Source: an uncultured bacterium
GTDB taxonomy: Bacteria > Cyanobacteriota > Vampirovibrionia > Gastranaerophilales > Gastranaerophilaceae
Direction of reading: 5' to 3'
Assembly: GCA_949282195.1 (NCBI GenBank)
Contig: CASDOW010000011.1
Location: 134,263 to 198,262 of the forward strand
Length of the DNA: 64,000 nucleotides
The notes beneath the pieces were generated by a model. It did not search any database. It was not told the DNA's origin and saw only the letters and a list, made by a program, of their open reading frames with translations. Position numbers and translations under genes: made by a program. The stretch's first letter is position 1. Each line of letters starts with the position of its first letter. Shown here piece after piece: positions 44,954 to 52,786 of this stretch.

Positions 44954-46270
44954 TTATCTTCCAAAAAATACATCTAATACACACTTAAATGCCATAAATA
45001 CATCTTTTATTAATTCTTTAAGATTTCTATCTTTCATAAAACTTAAAAAATAATCTCTGAATTGAACGCTTTTAGATTTACAATTTGCGCTTGTAATTAT
45101 CTCAAAAAACTGTTTCATTTTATATGGATAATAATTCATAATTGAGCCGCGCCTGTTATATAATCTATCAATTATATTTCTATATGTATATAAATCTTTT
45201 AAGATAAAAGATTTATCAAGTTCTTTTTTATATAAAGACAAATATCCTTGTGAAAAATTGTTATTGTCTAAAGCGCCAAGCGCTGTTTTTCCTGCCAACT
45301 TCCCTGAAATCAAAGCGTAATTTGTTCCTTCAAAATGAACACTGTTAATAAAACCTGCGGCATCACCCGCTATTATTACGCCATTACCTGTTAATTTAGG
45401 CATTTTATTATATCCTGTTTCAGGAATTAAATGAGCGCTATATTCAAGAGTTTGACCGTTTTTAATTAAGGGTTTTATATCGTTATGATTTTTTAAATAT
45501 TCTAATAAATCGTTTATATTTAATTTATTTTCAACTAAATCAGCTAAATTAGCGCCAACTCCAAGCATTATTGTATCTTTAAAGGTATATAAAAAGCCCA
45601 TCATAAAAATATTTTTAACACCAACAGGGTTACCAAGATACATTTTTGTAACACCGTTAGTTAAATCATCTTTTAAATTAAATCTTTCTTCAATTGTTTT
45701 TTTATCAAGTTTAATTGTTTCCTTGGCAGATAAAATAACATCTTTTGGTTGATATTTTTCCCTTAAATTAAGTTCTTTGGCTAAAAGAGAATTAACGCCG
45801 TCGGCTAAAATAACTATCGGAGCACAATATTTTTCTAATTCCGTTTCAACACCGACAACATATCCATCTTTTTGAACCAGATTTCTAACTAAAGTATTGG
45901 GAGCAAAATAAACACCTTTTTTCTTTGCCAATTCAATCATCCACTTTTCAAGATTAAATCTTTTAATTGCATAGGCTTCAGATTTTTCATCATCTTGATA
46001 AGTTAAAGATACTGAACCTGTATCATTCAAAAATGCCCAGCTGTGGGAATTAATTATTCTTTCATATGGCAGAGTTTCAATATCATCCCCAAAAACATCT
46101 TTTAGAGCAGTTTTATATATCGCGCCACCATACATATTTTTAGAACCAATATATTTTGCTCTATCCAATAAAACAACTTTTTTTCCGGCACAGGCAACCT
46201 CAATTGCGGCGCTCACACCGCAAGGACCTGCCCCCACAACTATTACATCGCAATTATAATTAATATCCAT
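44954..46270 (-). CDS. FixC-like FAD-dependent oxidoreductase (ETF-quinone oxidoreductase family)
   Basis: The protein of about 438 residues has an N-terminal FAD-binding fold (DVIVVGAGPCGVSAAIEVACAGKKVVLLDRA), the YGGAIYKTAL region, VILADGVNSLLAKEL and GVIIAGDAAGFINSVHFEGTNYA, as in FixC/YdiS. I start at the ATG at 46270 rather than an upstream TTG at 46306: the FAD fold then begins at the usual distance, and TATTAT (46278-46283) ends 7 bases before it with no Shine-Dalgarno. It heads a seven-gene run through fixX, dprA and topA to aroE. Confidence 0.87.
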   Translation of the reverse strand: MDINYNCDVIVVGAGPCGVSAAIEVACAGKKVVLLDRAKYIGSKNMYGGAIYKTALKDVFGDDIETLPYERIINSHSWAFLNDTGSVSLTYQDDEKSEAYAIKRFNLEKWMIELAKKKGVYFAPNTLVRNLVQKDGYVVGVETELEKYCAPIVILADGVNSLLAKELNLREKYQPKDVILSAKETIKLDKKTIEERFNLKDDLTNGVTKMYLGNPVGVKNIFMMGFLYTFKDTIMLGVGANLADLVENKLNINDLLEYLKNHNDIKPLIKNGQTLEYSAHLIPETGYNKMPKLTGNGVIIAGDAAGFINSVHFEGTNYALISGKLAGKTALGALDNNNFSQGYLSLYKKELDKSFILKDLYTYRNIIDRLYNRRGSIMNYYPYKMKQFFEIITSANCKSKSVQFRDYFLSFMKDRNLKELIKDVFMAFKCVLDVFFGR

Positions 46271-46369
46271 AATATTAATAATACAAGCTATTTTAATAAA
46301 AAACAATAGAATATAATCTTATAATTTTTACAATATATTTAATTTTTGCCAAATAAAAATAAAATTATA

Positions 46370-46375
46370 TAAAAT
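46370..46375 (+). promoter_or_regulatory. -10-like element 6 bases before the GT2 gene
   Basis: TAAAAT ends 6 bases before the ATG at 46382 in a very AT-rich spacer. No Shine-Dalgarno is present. The overlapping TATAAA (46368-46373) is an alternative. Confidence 0.33.
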
Positions 46376-46381
46376 TAACTT

Positions 46382-47194
46382 ATGAAGACTTTAAGCTTGA
46401 TTATTCCTGTTTATAATGAAGAAAAGACGCTGGAAAACACCGTTAATAAAATTTTAGCCCTAAAAAATGATACCTATATTCAGAATAATCAAATAGAAAT
46501 TGAAATAATTATTGTAAATGACGCTTCAAAAGACGGCTCTAAAAAAATTGCCCAAAATTTATGCAAAATCGATAAAAACATCAAATTATTCAGTCATGAA
46601 AAAAACAAAGGCAAAGGCGCCGCTCTAAAAACAGGCTTTTTACAAGCAAAAGGAGATTATATAGGTATTCAAGATGCAGATGAAGAATATAACCCCTTTG
46701 ATTATTTAAAACTATTAAAAAACCTCATTGAAAACAATTTTGATGTTTGTTACGGCTCAAGATATCTTGAAAAAAATACACAAAACGGTTTATTTTTAGG
46801 GCATACATTTATAAATAAACTTCTGACCTTTTTAACAAATATCTGTACAGGGCTAAATCTAACAGACATGGAAACTTGCTATAAGCTTTTTAAATCAGAT
46901 GTTATTAAAAAAATAACTCCGAATTTAAAAGAAAATTGTTTTGGTTTTGAGCCGGAAATCACTGCATATATTGCAAAAGAAGGCTATAAAATTCAAGAAT
47001 GCTCAATTAATTACACCCCAAGAAATTACTCGCAAGGTAAAAAAATCAAACCAAAAGACGGCATAAGGGCAATTTATTGTATTTTTTATTATAATCTGCA
47101 TAATAAAAACCTGCTTAAAATTATAGCAACATCAGGCATTGTAGCATTTTTCATAATATTTTTTCTTTTTTATTTTATAAATTTCGCAAAATAA
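46382..47194 (+). CDS. Family 2 glycosyltransferase (dolichyl-phosphate-mannose synthase-like)
   Basis: The 270-residue enzyme has the GT-A fold start LSLIIPVYNEEKTLENTV, NDASKDGS, HEKNKGKGAALKTGF, the metal-binding DADEEYNP (DxD) and METCYKLFK with FGFEPEITAYIAKEGYKI. A single hydrophobic helix lies at the C-terminus (about 246-266). Such enzymes move a sugar from a nucleotide donor to polyprenyl phosphate for envelope glycan synthesis. The ATG follows a TAAAAT element by 6 bases with no Shine-Dalgarno. Confidence 0.88.
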   Translation: MKTLSLIIPVYNEEKTLENTVNKILALKNDTYIQNNQIEIEIIIVNDASKDGSKKIAQNLCKIDKNIKLFSHEKNKGKGAALKTGFLQAKGDYIGIQDADEEYNPFDYLKLLKNLIENNFDVCYGSRYLEKNTQNGLFLGHTFINKLLTFLTNICTGLNLTDMETCYKLFKSDVIKKITPNLKENCFGFEPEITAYIAKEGYKIQECSINYTPRNYSQGKKIKPKDGIRAIYCIFYYNLHNKNLLKIIATSGIVAFFIIFFLFYFINFAK

Positions 47195-47265
47195 AGTTTA
47201 AAATCAAATTTTTGTGGAATATAAAAAATAAGAAATGTTTTAGTTTAAAGGAAAGAGAAAACAAG

Positions 47266-47481
47266 ATGGACGCATCAATTAACCTTAGTTCGCAAAATTT
47301 GCAAAAAAAAGAAGATATGCCAAAGATTGAAACAACAGGCACTTTAGCGCAAGCAGAACCCCAGCCCTTATTCACGCAATCAAGCGAAACCGCAGGGTCA
47401 ATTGCAAGTGCAGCCCCTGCCCCTTCTAATGCTGCTCCTTCATCAAGCGGCGGCAATAGTTCATTTAGCGCTATGGCATAA
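47266..47481 (+). CDS. Small Ser/Ala-rich peptide, unknown
   Basis: The ATG at 47266 follows an AAAGGAAAG purine stretch (about 13 bases). It opens a 71-residue peptide of low complexity: polar N-terminal half (MDASINLSSQNLQKKEDMPK) and a Ser/Ala/Pro/Gly-rich C-terminal half ending SGGNSSFSAMA. It has no signal peptide or membrane helix. A strong terminator follows 17 bases later, which supports a real transcription unit. I recognise no family; expression would need proof. Confidence 0.55.
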   Translation: MDASINLSSQNLQKKEDMPKIETTGTLAQAEPQPLFTQSSETAGSIASAAPAPSNAAPSSSGGNSSFSAMA

Positions 47482-47497
47482 AAAATAAAAATTTAAA

Positions 47498-47535
47498 AAA
47501 AGTGCAGTATTGTATTAATTCAATACTGCACTTTT
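47498..47535 (+). terminator. Terminator after the Ser/Ala-rich peptide
   Basis: A perfect 15-bp stem aaaagtgcagtattg / caatactgcactttt with an 8-base loop is followed by GTCTATTAATTTT. Confidence 0.88.
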
Positions 47536-47592
47536 GTCTATTAATTTTACATTCAAAATCTTTAATAATATCAGAGGAAAAGGAGAAATAAT

Positions 47593-47820
47593 ATGAATAC
47601 ACTTATGAACATTTTTAAATGGACATGTTACTCATTAGTATTAATAGGAGCTCTAAACTGGGGGTTAATTGGCGCATTTAACTTTGACCTTGTAGGTTTC
47701 TTATTTGGTGATATGACTGCAATGGCAAGAATTATCTACACACTTGTCGGCTTATCAGCAGTCGGCTACTTTGTATTCTCAATTAGAGAAGAAGGCGAAT
47801 GTTCACACTATAATTGCTAA
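47593..47820 (+). CDS. DUF378 small membrane protein
   Basis: The 75-residue protein has two membrane helices separated by the DUF378 signature NWGLIGAFNFDLVGFLFG (about 19-36) and GLSAVGYFVF. Proteins of this family are short integral membrane proteins with no assigned function. A strong Shine-Dalgarno (AAAGGAG) precedes the ATG, and a terminator follows. Confidence 0.85.
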   Translation: MNTLMNIFKWTCYSLVLIGALNWGLIGAFNFDLVGFLFGDMTAMARIIYTLVGLSAVGYFVFSIREEGECSHYNC

Positions 47821-47823
47821 AAC

Positions 47824-47853
47824 AAGGGGGCGAAGATTATCTTCGCCCTTTTT
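47824..47853 (+). terminator. Terminator after the DUF378 gene
   Basis: The stem gggcgaaga / tcttcgccc (extended by G-U and A-U pairs) with a TTA loop and a TTTTT tract lies just after the stop codon. Confidence 0.88.
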
Positions 47854-47969
47854 GTATATATCATTCAATTGTAAATTTTTGTAATAGAAAATATATAAAA
47901 AATATCAATTTTTTATATATTTTTCTTTATTAATAAGTAAGCAATACACACAAAAAATCAGAGGGAATA

Positions 47970-48308
47970 ATGAATATCAATGCAGTAGATTATGGCGGAA
48001 GTTATGTAGCGCAAAAAAATGCATCAAACAAAAATGGTTTAAATGAAGCAATAAACAAAGGGAAAGATACAATTTATACAATTACAAAAGGAACAGAAGA
48101 GTTAAAAGAATTACTGACTGAAGGAAATACCGATAAAGAATACAAGGAACTTGAAGATTTAACAACTTTGACTTTAAACTTTATCAATTTCATGCTTGAA
48201 GAAGAAACAAAAACAACAGAAGAACCAAAAACCAATTTATCAGACGTACTCATTAATTCATTAATAAGTGCGGCATTTAAACAATACAAGGCAAAAGTAC
48301 AAAAATAA
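47970..48308 (+). CDS. Small hypothetical protein
   Basis: The 112-residue protein is hydrophilic and helical and is rich in Glu, Lys, Thr and Leu (KGTEELKELLTEGN, KEYKELEDLTTLTLNFINF). It has no signal peptide or clear membrane helix. A good Shine-Dalgarno (AGAGGGA) precedes the ATG, and the terminator shared with tuf follows, so the gene looks real. I recognise no family. Confidence 0.65.
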   Translation: MNINAVDYGGSYVAQKNASNKNGLNEAINKGKDTIYTITKGTEELKELLTEGNTDKEYKELEDLTTLTLNFINFMLEEETKTTEEPKTNLSDVLINSLISAAFKQYKAKVQK

Positions 48309-48356
48309 ATACAAGAAAAATATCAATATTTTAACCAAATAATTATAAACGACAAA

Positions 48357-48384
48357 AAGAGGGTAAAGATATCTTTACCCTCTT
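48357..48384. terminator. Bidirectional terminator between the small gene and tuf
   Basis: A perfect 28-base palindrome, with half-site aagagggtaaagat, is flanked by a T-run on the minus strand (TTTTTGTC) and TTAATTTG on the plus strand. It serves both convergent units. Confidence 0.85.
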
Positions 48385-48421
48385 AATTTGTATAAACTGA
48401 AAATTATTATTCAATAATTTT

Positions 48422-48557
48422 ATCTACAACGCCGGCGCCAACTGTTCTACCGCCTTCACGGATAGCGAATTTCATACCTTGTTCGATTGATCTACAACGC
48501 CGGCGCCAACTGTTCTACCGCCTTCACGGATAGCGAATTTCATACCTTGTTCGATTG
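48422..48557. repeat. Perfect 68-bp tandem duplication at the 3' end of tuf
   Basis: Bases 48422-48489 and 48490-48557 are identical copies in direct tandem. The unit covers the last codons of tuf from [13 protein letters not shown] through GAGVVD. Because 68 is not a multiple of 3, the downstream copy is read in another frame. The downstream copy still carries the expected ending (VVDKIIE then TAA at 48407-48409) in its own frame. Confidence 0.97.
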
Positions 48558-49683
48558 CAACAGGATTGATTAATTCAACTTCCATTACAACGTTATCACC
48601 AGGCATTACCATTTCGCCGTCAAATTTGATTGAACCGGTTACGTCAGTAGTTCTGATATAGAATTGAGGTCTGTAACCAGGGAAGAAAGGAGTATGACGT
48701 CCGCCTTCTTCTTTTTTCAATACATAAACGTTTGCAGTGAATTTTTTGTGAGGTGTAATTGAACCGGGTTTTGCTAAAACTTGACCACGTTGAATTTCAG
48801 TTTTATCGATACCACGTAATAAAGCACCGATGTTGTCACCTGCTTGACCTTGGTCAAGAGATTTTCTGAACATTTCAACACCTGTAACAGTTGTCTTTTT
48901 AGTTTCGCCTAAACCAACTAATTCAACTTCGTCACCAACTTTAACGATACCACGTTCTACTCTACCAGTAGCAACTGTACCACGACCTGTAATTGAGAAT
49001 ACGTCTTCAACAGGCATTAAGAATGGTTTATCTAAGTCACGAACCGGTTCTGGGAAGTAAGAATCGATAGCATCCATAAGTTCCCAAATTTTGTCAACCC
49101 ATTGGTCTTCGCCACGTTTAACAGAAGGGTTAGCTTGAACAGCTTCAAGAGCTTTTAGAGCTGAACCTTTAACAAAAGGAATGTTATCTCCGTCAAATTC
49201 ATAAGAAGATAATAATTCTCTAACTTCCATTTCAACAAGGTCTAATAACTCAGGGTCATCAACCATATCACATTTATTTAAGAATACTACGATATTAGGA
49301 ACACCAACTTGACGAGCAAGCAAAATGTGTTCTTTAGTTTGAGGCATTGCACCATCAGTAGCAGCAACTACAAGAATAGCACCGTCCATTTGTGCAGCAC
49401 CTGTAATCATGTTTTTAACATAGTCAGCGTGGCCTGGGCAGTCAACGTGTGCATAGTGGCGTTTTTCAGTTTCATATTCAACGTGAGCAGTTGAAATGGT
49501 AATACCACGTGCTTTTTCTTCAGGAGCAGCATCGATTTCATCGAATTTTTTTGCTTCTGCTTGACCTGCAGCAGCCATACAACCTGTAATAGCAGCAGTT
49601 AATGTTGTTTTACCGTGGTCAACGTGACCAATAGTACCAACGTTAACGTGTGGCTTGGTTCTTTCGTATTTTTCTCTAGCCAT
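48472..49683 (-). CDS. tuf: Elongation factor Tu (C-terminus altered by a tandem duplication)
   Basis: EF-Tu delivers aminoacyl-tRNA to the ribosome. All hallmarks are present: the P-loop GHVDHGKTT, the switch [37 protein letters not shown], and domains 2 and 3. The frame gives 403 residues ending VVDQSNKV instead of the usual VVDKIIE. The change is caused by the 68-bp tandem duplication; removing one copy would restore a 402-residue protein ending KIIE at 48407. This could be a real mutation or an assembly error at a repeat. AAGGAGA lies about 10 bases before the ATG. It is the last gene after three tRNAs, as in classical tRNA-tufB operons. Confidence 0.95.
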   Translation of the reverse strand: MAREKYERTKPHVNVGTIGHVDHGKTTLTAAITGCMAAAGQAEAKKFDEIDAAPEEKARGITISTAHVEYETEKRHYAHVDCPGHADYVKNMITGAAQMDGAILVVAATDGAMPQTKEHILLARQVGVPNIVVFLNKCDMVDDPELLDLVEMEVRELLSSYEFDGDNIPFVKGSALKALEAVQANPSVKRGEDQWVDKIWELMDAIDSYFPEPVRDLDKPFLMPVEDVFSITGRGTVATGRVERGIVKVGDEVELVGLGETKKTTVTGVEMFRKSLDQGQAGDNIGALLRGIDKTEIQRGQVLAKPGSITPHKKFTANVYVLKKEEGGRHTPFFPGYRPQFYIRTTDVTGSIKFDGEMVMPGDNVVMEVELINPVAIEQGMKFAIREGGRTVGAGVVDQSNKV

Positions 49684-49747
49684 AAGATAAGTTCTCCTTC
49701 TTTCTTATTTTTAATTTTATTATTTACAATTGTTATTAATAAAGATA

Positions 49748-49830
49748 TGGGCAGAGGTGGATTCGAACCACCGTAGTCGTATGACGGCAGATTTACAGTC
49801 TGCTCCCTTTAGCCACTCGGGCATCTACCC
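49748..49830 (-). tRNA. tRNA-Tyr(GTA)
   Basis: The acceptor GGGTAGA pairs with TCTGCCC (with a G-U) and discriminator A. The anticodon stem GCAGA/TCTGC encloses the loop CTGTAAA (anticodon GTA). A long variable arm and the T-arm with loop TTCGAAT fit bacterial tyrosine tRNA. CCA is not encoded. The GUN anticodon makes it a queuosine substrate, linking to queA and queE. Confidence 0.95.
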
Positions 49831-49909
49831 ATATCTAAAAAATTCTTTCTTAGATAATTGATTATTGAATATTCAGTTTTCAATTTACAATTATAAACTT
49901 TTTTTAAAA

Positions 49910-49981
49910 TGCCCTTGATGAGATTTGAACTCACGGCCTCTCCCTTACCAAGGGAGTGCGCTACCCCTGCGCCACAAGGGC
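49910..49981 (-). tRNA. tRNA-Thr(GGT)
   Basis: The acceptor GCCCTTG/CAAGGGC with discriminator A, a D-arm GCGC with loop AGGGGTA, the anticodon stem CTCCC/GGGAG with loop TTGGTAA (anticodon GGT) and the T-loop TTCAAAT form a complete cloverleaf. Confidence 0.95.
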
Positions 49982-50002
49982 AAGACGCAAATTACTAAAA
50001 AA

Positions 50003-50074
50003 AGCCGATGATGGGACTCGAACCCGCAACCTACGGTTTACAAAACCGTTGCTCTACCATTGAGCTACATCGGC
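50003..50074 (-). tRNA. tRNA-Thr(TGT)
   Basis: The acceptor GCCGATG/CATCGGC with discriminator T, a D-arm GCTC/GAGC, the anticodon stem ACGGT/ACCGT with loop TTTGTAA (anticodon TGT) and the T-loop TTCGAGT form a complete cloverleaf. It is the first tRNA of the tuf operon. Confidence 0.94.
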
Positions 50075-50089
50075 AATTTCCATAAATAT

Positions 50090-50118
50090 ATATTATTGTG
50101 GACATAAAAAACTGTCAA
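50090..50118 (-). promoter_or_regulatory. Strong promoter of the tRNA-tuf operon
   Basis: On the minus strand a perfect TTGACA (50113-50118) and TAATAT (50090-50095) are separated by 17 bases. They lie about 16 bases before the first tRNA. This is the best -35 match I see in the window and fits the high expression of tRNA and EF-Tu. Confidence 0.82.
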
Positions 50119-50195
50119 GCACTAATTTTGAAAAAATAAAAATTGCAAATTCTAATGTGTTTGTTGTATTATAGTGTAAAATAATAACTACCTTC

Positions 50196-50224
50196 TTGGA
50201 TTATGGATAATTTACTGGTATAAT
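50196..50224 (+). promoter_or_regulatory. Promoter of the 843-residue gene and flhB
   Basis: TTGGAT (50196-50201) and TATAAT (50219-50224) are separated by 17 bases, leaving a leader of about 20 bases before the ATG at 50251. Confidence 0.62.
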
Positions 50225-50250
50225 TTAATTAATTTGTAGAAAGTTTATCT

Positions 50251-52782
50251 ATGCAAGTAGCTAATGCTTTAAATAATAATATAAGAATTTTATTTAACCC
50301 CAAAGTTGAACCATTTAAACTGTTTGATTTTTTAATGGTAAAATCTGATGAGGACAGATATCTTGCGCAAATCATTGAAATATATGACGACAAGTTTGAC
50401 TCGTCACAAAACGTTGCAAAATTAAAATTATTTTACAAAATTGCACCAAATAACGAAGTTATGCCTTATGATAATTTCACACCCAACAAGGAATGTGAAA
50501 TTATTAAAATTAAACAAGAAGAAGTTGAAAATTTCATAAACAACGGCAAAAGAACGTTTATTTTCGGAACAAACACAAAAAGTTCAACTTCTCTAAATGT
50601 TCAGTTTGACTTTTTCAACAATAATCCGATAATTTTAGCCGACAAAGTTGATAATTCAAACGCAATTTCACTAAATCTTGCTAAAAATCTTTCAGTTCAA
50701 AAACATACAATAATCATAGATTCAACAGGAGTTGTTGAATTTGATGATGCACAAAAAATTAAAGCATCAAAAAATTTCAGATTACCGCTCAACTATTCGA
50801 CAATAGATTTTGTTTTTGATAAATGCTTATCTGACGCAAGTCTTGAATTTCAGCAAATAGCCGGTTCAATCCTTCTCGAAATTAAAAAATTTGCAAAAAG
50901 ACAAGCTCTTGGTTTCATTCCTTTTAATTCTTTTGCAAGAGTGCTTTTAGAACAATATAAAGCCACTCCCTACCCTGAATTAAAATTGCTTTTGGTTCGT
51001 TTGAAAAAATGTCAAATGGATGAAATTTTTGCAAAAACAAAAAAAGATGTAGAAACGCTTTTCAAAACAATCGAAAAAAATCCAATAACAATTATCGATA
51101 TATCAAATGTAAGTTCTTTATGGCAAAAAGCATATTTAGAATACTTTGTAAGTGCAATTGAGCAAAATGTATATTTAATCACAAGAATTAACGATGAAAA
51201 TTGTGATGTTGATTTAATCAATAAAATTTATACAGAAAAGAAAAATATAAAATTCATCCCGAATGTTTCTTACAACTACAAGAAACTTCCGTCTTTAATG
51301 CAGCACTGCAAAAACTACATTTTACTTCCGAGTTTATATCAAAGAGCCGACTTTTTAAATGCTAATTTTGCACTGGCAAACCTAATTTCAGATGAATGTA
51401 TAATTTTTGGCGAAAATACGGATAATTTCTTATATCTTGCAAAAGATTATACTCTTGAAACGCAAGAAAAAAGAAAAAATTACAGAAAAATAGCCCTTTC
51501 TATGGCAAATGCCGACAGTCAATCTCAACAAGAACAAATAAATCATGACAACGGTTTTGAAAACAAAAGCGATTCTCAAAGATTAATAGACGAATTAACA
51601 CAGCTTGAAGAAAACCAAATTAAATCAAAAGAAACTCAAGACCTTATTTTCAATGATGATTATAAAACAGAAAATGAAAATAATTCAGAAAAAGAAAGTT
51701 TTGAAGAAATAGAAAACCCTAAAAATATACAAGATGAATTTGTGAAATCAGAAGACATTGAAGAACACGATGACTTTAGTGTTAGCGAAGAAACAAAAGA
51801 AGAAAATGAACCCCAAGAGGACGAATTTGAACCGCTTGAAATAATTAAAAATGACACTTCTGAAGATACAACTAAAGAAGAAATTAAAGAAGAAATAAAA
51901 GAAGATATTTTAAATATTACAGAAGAAGAAACTAAAGAAGAAGAAAATTCTCAAAAAATAGAAGATTTAATTTCTGATTTAGCGCAAGAAGAAGAAAACA
52001 AGGAAGATACACTTGAAATTATAGATATCAAAGAAAATCCGACTCCAAAAAAAGAAGATTTCGGCGAAGAAACAAAAGAAGAAACTCTAACCAGAGAAGA
52101 AAAAGATGCTATTTTAAAAGAAAAATTTAATATTCAAGACGCTCAATTAATTGATCCCGATGAAACTGATTTCAGTAATGTAGCAACAGTCAAAATTGCA
52201 GATGATAACCAAGAAGAAAATAATGAGCTTGATTTTTCAGACGAAGAACTTGATTTCTTTCAAATTGCAAAAGAAAGCTCAATGCAATATGAGCAAGAAG
52301 AATTAAAAAAAGAAAAAGTTGTCGTAGATGATGTCGAATATAAAACACAAGACGACACTCAAGACAATAAAAAAAAAGATGAGATAAATAATCTTGCAAC
52401 ACTGCAAGCTAATGATAAAAAAAATGACATTGATTTAAACGAAATTGCAAATAATTCAATTGACGCAAGTTTTAATGAAATCATAGACAAAAAGCCCCAA
52501 GAACTTTCCCAAGGTGTAAAAGTGGATGAAGAAGTAAATATCAACATCGACTCTACACCCCCGATTGAAAAAGAAAATTTACCCATATTTAAAGAAGAAC
52601 AAAACAATACATCATCTGAAACATACAAAACAGGGGATGTTGTAGTTCATAAAAAATATGGCAAAGGAACGGTTACAAAAACAATCAAATACGAAGAAAG
52701 ACAGCTTTTACAAATAGAATTTGAAGAGTCAGGCAAAAAACTGCTTGATCCGAAAGTGGCTGATATTAAACTAGAACAATAA
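50251..52782 (+). CDS. Degenerate HerA-like ATPase fused to acidic linker and Tudor-like tail
   Basis: I do not know a named family for this 843-residue protein. The N-terminal part (about 10-95, FDFLMVKSDEDRYLAQIIEI) resembles the HAS-barrel that opens HerA-type translocase ATPases. The next 300 residues look like their RecA-fold core, but the P-loop position (about 129-148, IILADKVDNSNAISLNLAKN) lacks GK[ST]; HTIIIDSTGVVEF occupies the Walker B-like strand. Residues about 415-780 are low-complexity and strongly Glu/Asp/Lys-rich. The last 50 residues (TGDVVVHKKYGKGTVTKTIK...LLQIEFEESGKKLL) match the Tudor-like C-terminal domain of UvrD/PcrA helicases, which contacts RNA polymerase. It lies 4 bases before flhB. 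Domain assignments are inferred from motifs only. Confidence 0.6.
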   Translation: MQVANALNNNIRILFNPKVEPFKLFDFLMVKSDEDRYLAQIIEIYDDKFDSSQNVAKLKLFYKIAPNNEVMPYDNFTPNKECEIIKIKQEEVENFINNGKRTFIFGTNTKSSTSLNVQFDFFNNNPIILADKVDNSNAISLNLAKNLSVQKHTIIIDSTGVVEFDDAQKIKASKNFRLPLNYSTIDFVFDKCLSDASLEFQQIAGSILLEIKKFAKRQALGFIPFNSFARVLLEQYKATPYPELKLLLVRLKKCQMDEIFAKTKKDVETLFKTIEKNPITIIDISNVSSLWQKAYLEYFVSAIEQNVYLITRINDENCDVDLINKIYTEKKNIKFIPNVSYNYKKLPSLMQHCKNYILLPSLYQRADFLNANFALANLISDECIIFGENTDNFLYLAKDYTLETQEKRKNYRKIALSMANADSQSQQEQINHDNGFENKSDSQRLIDELTQLEENQIKSKETQDLIFNDDYKTENENNSEKESFEEIENPKNIQDEFVKSEDIEEHDDFSVSEETKEENEPQEDEFEPLEIIKNDTSEDTTKEEIKEEIKEDILNITEEETKEEENSQKIEDLISDLAQEEENKEDTLEIIDIKENPTPKKEDFGEETKEETLTREEKDAILKEKFNIQDAQLIDPDETDFSNVATVKIADDNQEENNELDFSDEELDFFQIAKESSMQYEQEELKKEKVVVDDVEYKTQDDTQDNKKKDEINNLATLQANDKKNDIDLNEIANNSIDASFNEIIDKKPQELSQGVKVDEEVNINIDSTPPIEKENLPIFKEEQNNTSSETYKTGDVVVHKKYGKGTVTKTIKYEERQLLQIEFEESGKKLLDPKVADIKLEQ

Positions 52783-52786
52783 CGAA

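Noticed and set aside
46271..46306. TTG start extending the FixC-like protein by 12 residues.
   Set aside because: The extension precedes the FAD fold without family similarity and would start upstream of the TATTAT element that fits the ATG at 46270.
47212..47265. TTG-type extension of the Ser/Ala-rich peptide.
   Set aside because: It contains the AAAGGAAAG purine stretch that more likely serves as ribosome-binding site for the ATG at 47266.
50162..50190. Second TATAAT/TATTAT candidates on both strands between the tRNA operon and the 843-residue gene.
   Set aside because: The two promoters with 17-base spacing at 50090-50118 and 50196-50224 explain both directions better.
51840..52120. Short repeated GAAGAAA-type units inside the 843-residue gene, at first resembling a tandem DNA repeat.
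   Set aside because: They are explained by Glu/Lys-rich codons of the acidic linker and are not exact at the DNA level.
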